Assembly: GCA_965644315.1 (NCBI GenBank) | Contig: CBFFRQ010000089.1 | Location: forward strand, 62,001-126,000 | Direction of reading: 5' to 3' | Origin: Caecitellus pseudoparvulus | Lineage: Eukaryota; Bigyra: Bicosoecida | DNA: 64,000 nt | Notes under the pieces: generated by a model | Databases searched by the model: none | What the model was told of the DNA's origin: nothing | What the model saw: only the letters and a program-made list of their open reading frames with translations | Program-made: the position numbers and the translations under genes | Part shown: positions 9,289 to 19,700 of the stretch, in pieces | Layout of the letters: every line of letters starts with the position of its first letter | How positions within the stretch are numbered: the stretch's first letter is position 1

Positions 9289-11164
9289 ATGGCAGGCAGT
9301 GCTAGCGATCGCCAGGAAGAAGAACTATCTACATGCCATCGATTTTCTCCCGTCGCCTTGCTGCTAGTGTCGGTGGTTGCTTGTGAGAGAGCAGGTCTGG
9401 TGTCGGCACTTCCACGAAACGCTGCACAACGCAACCTTGCTTTCTGCAGATCTGGCCCTTGGGATTCCGAGCCAAGCAGGTAAAGGGAGCTCAACTTCCT
9501 CCTTGCGATCAGATGACTCCGAGCACAACTCCACTGCACTCGGGGGCGATGGTGCAGGAGCGGCAGACGGGAGCAGTCCAGGCCGCAATCGACGCGAGGT
9601 GCCGACCCCAAACGCTTCCCCCTCATTCGGAGCATCAGCTTCATCATCAATCGCCCCAAGCACCTCTGCTGCCTCCCACTCATCGACCCCTCTGCCATCC
9701 CCCTCGCCTGTGTTCGAGGATGTCAAGCGTGTGAACCTCTCAGAGCCAGCATTGCGCCACGCATTTTGCTCTGACGGTCGGCAGCCTCCAAACTTGCTGC
9801 TGGCACTGGATCCACGAACTAAATACGGCAGGGCGTCAAACATGGAACTTTCTATCAAAGGTTTGATGGTGACAGGGCTGAGCTTGGATGCCATAGTGGT
9901 GCTGCCAGGCTGCTTGAGCGGCTTGCCAACTCACATGGCGAAGCGATGGGCGCCACAAGCTGCTCACGTTGCAGCTGAACTAACAACATGCTGGGCATCC
10001 CTGGCCCTGTCGAAAATGGGTGGAGGGGCCTCTGGTACGAGCGCACTGCAAGGCATCGACGCTGTGGTCCACTGGTCTGGAGGATCGGGCAAGTTGGACG
10101 GGGAGCTGTACCAAGACAGCTCCAGCGCAGGATGGGTCCCGCATGATACCACAGATGAAGGTTGTAGTGTGGCCTGGCGATCTGAAGAGTCTGCGCACGT
10201 GGGTCCTGCTTCGCTCCCGGTGGCTGCCTGGCCCGCAGGCTGGCGCAAGGACGACAAGGGCTGGCTCCAAGCACGTGAAGAAGCTGAAAGGACCCACCAG
10301 CATCAGCTTGTGTTTGTACCTCGAAAGCACATTTTTTACGTTGGATTGCATGAAAGAACGGGCCACTCGATGATCTTATCGCACCCCTTGCACGCTGTCG
10401 CCGCCTGGATGCTCGCCGCAGCGTACGGACCCGCCGCAAGCGTTGTCGGAGTGCACGTCAGACGGGGTGATTGGGCAGCTACTTGTGCGAAACAAGACCA
10501 TTGTTTCATCAGCGACGAGCAGTATGTGGCGGGCGCCGCAGATGCCTTGGCCCGCTTCGACATGCACAACATCTACATCGCCAGCAATGACCCCAAGCCC
10601 ATCCTGGCCCTCCTGCACAAGGAAGTGCCGCTGCCGCCCTTCGCACCCGCACTGTCGCCCACCGATGCAGCAGCGGGCACACCAGGCCGTCCCATGGCCG
10701 TGCTCCCTGTGCTGGCTGGTCAGTCCCGCTCGGCTCGTGCACGGAGTGCTGCTGCTCCCGCCAACGCCACGACATCCCCCGCGCCCTCCAGCCTGCTTGG
10801 CCTGCAGGTGCACCGCATCCTCACGCTGGACGACCTCATGACCACGCTGACCCAGATGTGCAAGGGGGCGGGCACTCCGCCCGACACCTTGCCGCCGTTC
10901 GTGCGGGTGCAGGACCCCGCTCAGGAGCACGTGCACGACTACATGCTGCCTGATACGTGCGCAGTGTGGCACTCGTGGGCGCCAGGGGGCAAGGCCACGG
11001 GCAGAATGCTGGGCTGGTTGGACAAGGCGGTGCTCACCCTGACGTCGTGTGTCAGGGTAACGCCGTACAGCACGTTCTCTGGCAATGTGCTTGACATGCG
11101 CCGGGCTCAGTTCGGGCCTTTGCTGTGTGACCACATTGTCGAAGACATCCTCCTCCCCTCCTAG
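9289..11164 (+). CDS. Fucosyltransferase-like type II membrane protein, complete copy
   Basis: Proposed join is 9289-9382 and 9450-11164 (602 residues). The intron at 9383-9449 has GTGAGA/CTGCAG ends, and removing it joins FSPVALLLVSVVAY to LALG, producing one uninterrupted anchor at about residues 19-38 after a short polar head; that is why this start and splice were chosen. A Ser-rich stem follows. The lumenal part contains LLLALDPRTKYGRASNMELS (nucleotide-sugar loop region), VHVRRGDW near 10451, YIASNDP near 10573 and STFSGNV near 11062. These are hallmarks of the O-fucosyltransferase/alpha-fucosyltransferase superfamily. Likely role: Golgi transfer of fucose from GDP-fucose to a protein or glycan; the acceptor is unknown. 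The first 1166 bp lie in the inverted duplication. Confidence 0.75.
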
Positions 11165-12639
11165 AAGGAAATGCATTGTCGCCTCTTGCTTTCACCACAC
11201 TCACCTCACACTTGCTCCTGAAAGAGAAGCGCACGCTTGCTCAGCGCAGATATCTTGCACAAAGCATGGTAAGTCACCATGTGAAATGAGCATGTTCCAT
11301 CGAGAACGTGTTAGTTCAGTGAAAGTTGTCGTGAATCAGGGGTTCGGCGCTTGTTGGGCGAGTTGGGTTCGGGTTCGGGCTTCTCGTGGTGGTGGGCAGG
11401 CGTCGCAGTGACTCCGCGCACACCGCGCCACCCGGCGACCCAAACGACCCGCTGCGCGTTACGACACCGGAAGTTTCACAATGCCATCTTAGAATGCACT
11501 ATCAACCCAATGCACGCTTTCATCACTCACTTTCTTGCTCCTCCTCCGGTCCGGCATGGCCCAGGAGCGAGGTAGGCCGGCATGGTCCGGGCGGCAGGCT
11601 GCGCGCGTTCCACACCTGCGCTCTCAAGTTGAGCTTCTACGATATGATTAAACGCGACCCCACAGTATCGGATGCACGTTTTCATGACTTGCGTCCATCC
11701 GGGAGGTGCAGCGACCACCTCGTGGGGCCAGTAGACACTTTTGCCATCCAAGGCACTCCCAGAATTCGGGAGCAACATTTGCCGCATAGGCCCGGCAAAA
11801 GCCTCCAGTTCTTCAGCAGCTGAGAACTGACTTTGAAACAATGTAAAGACGTATCTTTGACACAAGCACTGATGGTAATTGCATTTCATTTCAGTCATGC
11901 TCCCTTCCAGCGGTTGAAGGTTCATTGTGTAAAATGCAACAGAATTCGTTTAAGTCACCAGCCCTGCACCAGGCAAATCTGGTCTACGAGTGGAAACTTG
12001 CTCTGATTTCGTTCAACCAAGCAGCTCTCGATTTGTTGTTGTATCGAACTTGGAGGCAGGTGCCAGTCTCGACTTCCCGGATCCCTGCCATGGATGGCAA
12101 CACACTGGCAGTGGGCAAAACATACTCGCGCCACCCCCAGTATTCTCGCTGACAGGGCACAATTTTGGTGTCCCGTGGAGGATATTTGCAGACATGGATT
12201 GATTGTTTGGGCTGCCAGAAGCCCAACAGGCGGGTTTTTGGCATGGCTCAGCCCAGTTTGGCGGCGTCGCCCACGCCCCTTCCAGCGCAGTCTCCGCCAC
12301 AGGATTCGGAACCAGAGCCGTTCGTGATTAAAGTTTCATCCTCTGATGCCTCTCACTGCGTGCGATGTGCGGCCGGAGGCAGGAGCAGGCTGAAGGGCTG
12401 CGAGTCTCGCGAGGGCTGCCCCACATTGATGTGGGGCAGTCATCACGTCCAGGACGCAGCACCACTGTTCGCGAACAGGGCGTCACTGGCGAAGGAAGGC
12501 TCCAATAGCTTCTCCAAGCATCGATATGGACAGGCGCGGGCCATGAAGCTGGGGGCAGGTGCGTGTCATATTGCATAGCCAGCACATTGAGCCTCCCCGC
12601 GGCGCAGAATCGGCCGCCCCGCACCATGTAGTGGTGGAA
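11165..12639. other. Intergenic region without a supported gene
   Basis: This region is lower in GC than its surroundings, with only short frames on either strand and no family resemblance. It holds the hairpin at 12416-12439. It probably includes the 3' untranslated region of the fucosyltransferase-like gene. Confidence 0.5.
12416..12439. repeat. Perfect 11-bp hairpin with 2-nt loop
   Basis: CTGCCCCACAT, loop TG, ATGTGGGGCAG. The stem is perfect but there is no T-run, and a function is not evident. No second copy was noticed in the window. Confidence 0.6.
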
Positions 12640-15600
12640 ATGTCTGATGCTCCGCCAGAAGTCGTGATTGCCGATCTATATGCGTGTCAAAGCGCCTTGC
12701 TCGCCACGCCACAGCGCCATGGCAGTGGTGCTGCCTCCACGCAGGCACTGGCTCTGGCTCTGGAGGCGTTGGCAGCCCAGCCATGGATCCCCCGAGCCCC
12801 AGCTCCGAGTGGACGCTGTCTCCGCGGGCCATCGCAGACATGGCTGAACAACTCTGCGGTCGAAGCCTGTCAGATGGCCACAGCACCACCTGGTTCACCC
12901 AAGCCTTCGACAGCGCCCGAGACATGGTGCGGGCCGGTGCAGCTACAGCTAGCCGGCTGCTGCTGGACGCCGCCCCTGTCGGCGACGAGTTCATCCAGCA
13001 GTACACCAAGGACGACGTGGCTCCTGATTGCCTCCTTCAGGCCCCCTCGGACATGATCTTGCCTCCTAGCGCGGCTGCCTTGGCTGGCTCGGTGGGTTCA
13101 GTGCTGGGCATGCTCATGGCGTCTCCTGCGCAGCCTGTGACTCTGTGACTGCCTGGGGTGACCGTCATGGCCGCCTGTGCAGCGCTGAGCCTGGCTAGGC
13201 TGCGGCCTCAGCATGGATGAGGGGTGCTGATGGCCTTCCCTGACAACTCTGCTGAGCTGGGCGTCGCGTCGGCGCTGCGAGATGGGGAAGGCTCCATGGG
13301 CGCCGCAATGAAAGGGGAAGCGACTGAGAAACAAGGCAACATGCTGCACAGGTACGTTGAGCCGTGCGAGAACATGGAGGGCAAGGCAAGCACCCTGGCA
13401 GGCACGACACACGCCGTCACAAGAAACTCCTGGGCTGTGCAGCCTGCTGCGAACGCTGCCCTGGCAGGCTCACTGTACGGGCACTGCATCCCCACCCGCA
13501 AGCAGCCCGTCACCCTGGTCGTCCAGCCAGTGGGCCTCGCTGCCACCCACCCGGCCTGTGGCGAGCAGTCATCCTTCCTACCTCGCCCTTCTGGTCCCTG
13601 CCCCAGCAGGACTGTGCCGCGGAGCCCAGACGGCCACAGCCTGCCAGCCAGTGAAGCATGCTAAGCAGTGGCAGCCGCAAGACGGTTGCACCTCGAAGTC
13701 GCAGTGACCGCACAAGCTGGCAGGGCGGCCCAGGTGGGTGACCGACCCATCCCCGCAGAGGTCCAAGCGGACCTGGACCAAATGGAAGCGGACCTGAAGG
13801 GAAGCATGGCGCACCCCTCCATGCGCACCGAACTCACAGTTCTATCCGCGGCCAGCAAGGGCTGGACTGATGTGTGGCAGCAGCTGCCATGGGGCACCTG
13901 TCCCAAGGCAGGCAGCTGCCACGGCACATGCACGTGCATGACCAATGGCGCCCACCGCGCGAGGCAGTGTCTGTTCACCAGCTTCAGGGGAGTTCAGCCT
14001 GTAGAAAAGGTGTTGTTGCTACGCAGAAGCCACCAATTTGCTGACACGATTGGGTGGCAATCCTTTATGGAGGGTCAAGCACCAGCTGTACCCAAACTTG
14101 CTGCCAGATGGATCGACCCCCCAGGGATGAAGGACCGCAGACCGGTCCTCTCCATACCATGCAAAATCGCCAGCACAATTCTCGTGGACAAAGCTGCTGC
14201 TACGAGCCTGTGGGAGAACTACGTCGACCATCGCCGCGAAGGCATGGTCAAGGTGCAAAAAGCCTTCTGGCGAGACCTCATGCGGCCCGTTGAACACAAG
14301 GCGGACTCCTGGAAAGAGACGCTGTTCAGAAAGCACGCCTCTCTCGGTGAATGCCCTGAAGTGCAACAGGCACTGGCCCAAGCCGTGCGCGGAGCCAGGA
14401 AGCACGTCTTAGGCAAGGTATGATCCAGCACATGTGTCATGGTCCTACGGGGCGCCATCCTGCACATCTACCATGCCGCTGTCAAGCCGCATGTGGAGGG
14501 GTACCTGCAGGCCCTCTCACGCTTCGCTGGCACCGCCAGCGTGGAGTGGACCTTTGCATCTTCGACCCGGGTGCACGTCGCGGGCCCAAAGCCCCTGCCC
14601 AGGGCCCCAGCTGCACCAGAGAGCCCACAGCACAAGCCGGGCGAGGAAGAGCCTGGAGATGAGCCGGATGCGGAAGAAAACAGCGACAGCGACAGCGACG
14701 AGGGCTCAGAGGATGGAGCCTGTGCGGGCAGCGAAGGCCAGGCCACGCGCGGGCCACAGGCAAGACCCGGTGGCGAGTAGCTCCCAGCACTGCCACAGTG
14801 GTGGGCCGGTACGGCTTCACCCTGCAGCCCCTCATGTTCACGGGCTACGAGAGCGCGGCAAACTTGGCCCAGGTCCTGGACTCCGTGCTGCACAGGCTGA
14901 AGGGACACCTGCGGGAGCGCGGCCCGGCAGCGTCCCACCCCAGCGTCATCACAGTGGCCAACCTCAAGGCCAGGCAATCATCGACGTGCACTTCCTGCTG
15001 CTGCGGAAAGGTGTGGTGCGGTCGGCAGTGGACCCGTGACACTTTGCCAGTCGCGTGGCCAGGGCCACTCCCAAGCAAGCCATGCACAAGGGGGGCCCAC
15101 TCATGATCAAGCTGTGGTTTGACACAGTGGAGTGGACCCGGACGCCTGCATTGGGCGTGGTGTCTCCCAATTGCTCCTTCCAGGGGATGCTGTTGCTCGC
15201 CAACGAGCCGCCTTGGACTTGGCTGAGCCAGCCGATATCCAGGCCTTCATCGACTGCGCCCGCCGCATCTTGCAACGCAAGTCCCTGTCAGACTCCCAAA
15301 AGACACAAGTCCAAGAATTCCTCACAGCCTATGGGTGGGCCCTGTATGGGCCAGGGCGTGCAGTTGGGGCTGCCGCAAAGCTTCGCGAGCACGCCCCCCT
15401 CGCTCTGGCTGCTGCATGTGCCACTTCAGCTTGCATGCTGCTCCGTCGGTGCCAAGGAGATCACTTCACGCCAACTCAAGCTGGGCTGCACCCGAGCGGG
15501 GTGCCCATCCTTCCCCTTCACATTGGGCCCTGCACTCACAAGCAGGCCTCGGCGGCACTGGAGCGGGCTGTAAGCCTGTTTCGCCAGGTGTGGGCGTCTC

Positions 15601-16381
15601 AGTCGCGGGGTGGCGCAGGCACTGCCGTGCGAGGCCGCACCACACGCGGCATCCTGGACCCCAAGTCCTCCTTCCCCGCCACTCGCGCTCGGGTCAAGGC
15701 GTCATTGCAGAACGACGTGGGGCTCCAAGGCTTGCTGGATGGGCGTGACGCGGTGCACGGCGCCACCACCACCGGGGCAATGAGAGCCTGCACTCAGGCA
15801 TGCGGCACATGGTGTCAGCGGGCACATCCACTCGCCTGGATGTTGCCGAAATGAACCTCACGCTGTACTGGCTGGAGAAGAACAAGGCCACTGCTGCCAA
15901 GCTGCTGTCCAAGTGTGCGAGCGATAAATGCCGACAAGAAGAGACACGCAGCAAGTCTCAAGACGTTGCAGACACTCTGAAGTTTTGCTCTGTACTGACT
16001 GGTGATGTAGGTGGCTTTGCTCGAGGTACCATGACAGCAGCCTTGCAGAGCTGCCCGGATGCATCGGCCCCTCCCACGTTTGATGAAGCCAGGGCCTCCG
16101 GCCTGCCCCTGTGCAACAAGGCCACCTCGTCTGTCACGCCAGAGGTTGAAGAAGATATTCGCCGACTGCTCAGGGAGGAGAGGAAGACGCAAGAGGCCAA
16201 GACTGCCAAGTACAGCCCCAACACAGCAGCGTCCCGCATCGCCTCAGCCGCTCACGCCACTGTCGGCCAGGTCGAGCGAGTGGCCAGCTTGATGCAGCAA
16301 GAAGAGCAGTTGGCCCAGCGGGAGAAGCGACCAAAGCTATGGAGTATCAGCCCGTCGAGTGCCAAGCGGGCTCGGCGGTGA
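12640..16381 (+). pseudogene. Decayed multi-frame gene of unknown family
   Basis: Coding-like sequence continues on the plus strand but jumps between frames. Segments include 12684-13148, 13668-14423, 14439-14780 (ending in a DSDSDEGSED acidic stretch), 14810-15039, 15055-15240, 15220-15400 and 15800-16381. Near 14980-15000 the text passes from one frame (VITVANLKAR) straight into another (AIIDVHFLLLRKG) with no splice signals. That frame meets a stop at 15037-15039 and then continues (ASRVARATPKQAMHKGG). It shifts again near 15225 (LANEPPWTWLSQP into DIQAFIDCARRIL). The last segment (about 194 residues) is charged and ends in a basic SAKRARR tail. I do not recognise the family; a mobile-element origin is possible because it adjoins repeats. 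Some breaks could be unrecognised introns, but the stop and abrupt shifts favour decay. Confidence 0.45.
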
Positions 16382-16769
16382 GGACTGGAGCAGGGCCAAC
16401 TACTCTCCGGCCGGATGAAGGGAGTTTTCATCCGCACACTTGCTTGCCTGCCTGAACGCAGCCGAAGGAGAGGGGCTGTGCTCGCCCCACCAAGTCTTCC
16501 CCATTGCCTTCTCTGCCGGCCCATGGACACTTGTGTGTCATCAGTCTCCCTTGAATGTTGTGCTGCTTGTACCAGACAGTGCGGATGTCCACGGGGGACA
16601 CGCTGCCATTCTCCCCAACAGACAGGCAGACCGATCCACGCCAACTGAGGTCCGAGCTCAAAATCCACAAACACTGCAGCTACGAGCACACCCCTATTCA
16701 GGGTGGTCTCCCTTCTCCAAATGCGCCCTCCGTTCCTTGGGTAGGACTTTGCATTCTTGCGCTGGGAAG

Positions 16770-19700
16770 ATGCGCTGCCCCAACGCTATAAAGCGTCGCG
16801 GCGACTGCACTGCCAAGTGTCGGCTATGTCTGCTGCAGCCTTGCCTGCAGCGAACGTACAAGATAACCCACCTTGTTGGCTTACCACTTGTGGCATTACT
16901 GCTTTGTACAGTGGGATATGTCGGTTTCTTCTCGCTCCACTCGTCAGCCATTCAAGAAGAAGTCTGGCGTGGCGAGGCTGTTCCCAACGCGTTTCGAGCT
17001 CAGAGGGTGGCCTCTGCCCTGCCCTGGGAGCAGGGCAGAGGGGGTCAAGTAAGTCTCATCACGCACAGTGGCAAGCGTTCAGGCGTGGATGCAGCTGAGC
17101 ATGCTGCTTCCGTGTCTGGCTGGCTGAAGGCCCTTGTTGTGCCATCCAGTGTCTCGGAAGTGGTGGTGGTAGTGGACGACTCTTGGGATGCATCGGCGCT
17201 GCCAAGACATTCACACCAAGGAATACCCATAGTGACCCAATTGACCACAAGTTCAGAGCCTTTCCCACTGCGAACACTTCGGGAAGCTGCTCGGCAGCGC
17301 ACTGATGTAGTGCTGCTCGTTGATCCCTTTGCACCAGCTTCAGCTCAGGCGATGGGCAGCCTCGCGCACTTCAGCGAAGAGAACCTGTCAAGTATCGTCG
17401 GCCCGATCACTATCAGCGAAGGCAGAGCCTCGTCCCCCAACTTGAATTTCGGTTTTGTGGCTCTGAGCCCGGCAACAGCCGGCATTCTGGCACTTGAGGC
17501 TTCAGCGCACCCTCGCGCGTGCCCACACCAACTGGCCACACAAGCTGGCGTTCCCCAAAAAGTTGTATCGCTGCCCGGGTCTGAGCAGAGCTTGCTCGTA
17601 GCGTTCTCTTCGTCGCCAAGTACAGTGCTGACTGGGAACGTGAAGACAGACTGGGTGCCTCAGGGTCCAGTCCCTGCGAAGTCCCCTGCCAGCTGTCCCC
17701 CCATGCAGGAGGCAGGATCGACTTTCGGTGCCCATTCAACTGCTAGTGCAATGAGCCCCCTGCCAACTGTGCTGAGTGCACCATCCAAACATCTTCGCGT
17801 GTTCGTCTATGACATGCCTGCGGAGTTTGGCTCGAACCTCCTTGCTGCTGCACAGCACAGGAGCGGAAAAACCAACAAGTGCTCCTCTTCGTTCTATGCG
17901 AGCGAACAGCGAGTCCACGAGTACCTCATGGCCTCCCACTGGCGCGTGCAGGACCCAGCGCTAGCTGACTTGTTCTATGTTCCCGTTTATGTTGCTTGCG
18001 CTGTGAAGTCGGGGCTTCGAGTTCAGCTTCAGCAGGAAGGCACGTCAAAGCCTGGCTTTGCACCAGACTTTAGAGCACTTCAATCCCTGATGCATGCTGC
18101 GTTGGCACACATTCGGCGCGAGTACCCCTTCTGGGACATGTCTGGCGGCCGGGACCACGTGTGGACCTTCACTCAAGGTGCTGGAGCAGCGGTGTTCGGC
18201 GAAGAGTTGTGGGACGAAGTGCAGCACAGCATCTTCTTGACGACGAATGGGCAGCTGTCCGAGAAGCACTTCAGGTTCGGACATGACATTGTAATTCCAT
18301 CCTTCATGGGCAGGAAGCCAGGCATTCTGGCCCATGACCCGCTTTCGTCGCCGCCGTCGCGGGACACAGCTGTGTACTGGGGTGGCTCACTCATGGAGGA
18401 TCGGCGGTACTCGAGAGGGATGCGGCATGCTCTTGTCGACGCGTTCAATGCGGGTGAGCTGGCTGGTGACGTGCTTGTGGAAGTGTCGGCAGGCGCGTGG
18501 CGAGATACCTTCACCGCCCAGCTCTCCAGTCGATTCTGCTTGGCGCTCGAAGGCTGGTGGGCATGGACTCCCCGACCATTTGAGTCTGTGCTTCAGGGCT
18601 GCGTGCCTGCGCTGGTTTCAAATGACATCGTTCTGCCATTTCAGCGGTTTCTGCCATGGGACACCTTTTCCCTCAAGTTGAGCCCCACCCGGGGAATAAA
18701 AGCAATCGTGAGCCTTCTGCGGGCCATTCAAGGTGCTGAGCTGAGATCTCTCCAAGCAGGGGTCCTGCGTCACTGGCGAGCCTTCCACTGGACAGCACCT
18801 TACGGACAGGCTGGAGCATACCTTGGGGCAGAGCTGCTGAATCGAGTGCAGCAACTCAAGAGTGAGCGGATGCTCGCTACGAGCCAGACTTGGCTACCCT
18901 TGCAGCTGTCGGCAGAGTGGGGCGTGCCTGTTGGGGTGCCTGCAGTTTCTGCGGGTTTGATTGGCTTGGATAGCTCGACTCAGTACATCCTGCAGCGAAC
19001 CATGACATGCGCCGCACTGAAAGCAGCACAGCGACAGCGTTGTGACCTCTCCGGGCGTACCCATTGCTTCAAGGAAGAGCTATCGCCATTGATTTGGCAG
19101 GCTTGCCCAGATCTTGACTTCGGCTTCAGCTCGCTGCGAGAAGCCATTCGCCTGGGGGGCGACGTTCGCTCTGGTGCAGCTTCACAGCCAGTCGTTCGGA
19201 CCATCCAGTCGTCTACAGGCGATGCAGTGTTTGTCATCACCCCACATCTGCATGTGGGCCACGCGGTGACTCCCAGAGCGGGTGAAGAGCCGTCCAGTGG
19301 TGATCTTTGCCTTGCAACGCAGCTCAGCGTGGACAGGCTTCAAAACCTGCTTGATTTGGTGGAGAAGTGGAACGGCCCCGTCTCCGCCGCAGTCCTTCTG
19401 CAAGGGAGCAGCTGGTCACATCAGCGCATCTTGGAGGTGATCCGGCGACGCCCCAGAGCTGCAAAGTGGCTGTCACTGCATGTAGTGGTGCAGCTGGGAG
19501 CTGGTGTCGATTCGCACAGAGTTTACCCTGTGAACATGCTTCGGTCCATTGCACAGCAACTGGCATCCGAGCACATGGTGCTTGTGCTTGATGCTGATGT
19601 TGTGCCGTCAGCAGACATGGCAGGTGTTGCGGCAGCCCTTGCGGCAGCCCAAACCGCGTTCGCGGACGAGCTGCCGGATGGTTCTGCTGCATGCCGCCCC

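Larger units (their letters stand above)
6602..10454 (-). repeat. Right arm of the large inverted duplication
   Basis: Reverse complement of 1-3852. Differences from the left arm cluster at 6716-6946 (8 substitutions and one extra A in the A-run near 6762). The outer sequence matches everywhere I compared. The arm may extend past 10454, since its partner leaves the window at base 1. It carries the first half of the complete fucosyltransferase-like gene, the mirrored hAT remnant and two fold-back elements. Confidence 0.95.

Noticed and set aside
16440-16769. Upstream extension of the GT47-GT49-GT64 frame to 16440
   Set aside because: It starts only at TTG and adds sequence ahead of a clear type II head and anchor. 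The ATG at 16770 is preferred.
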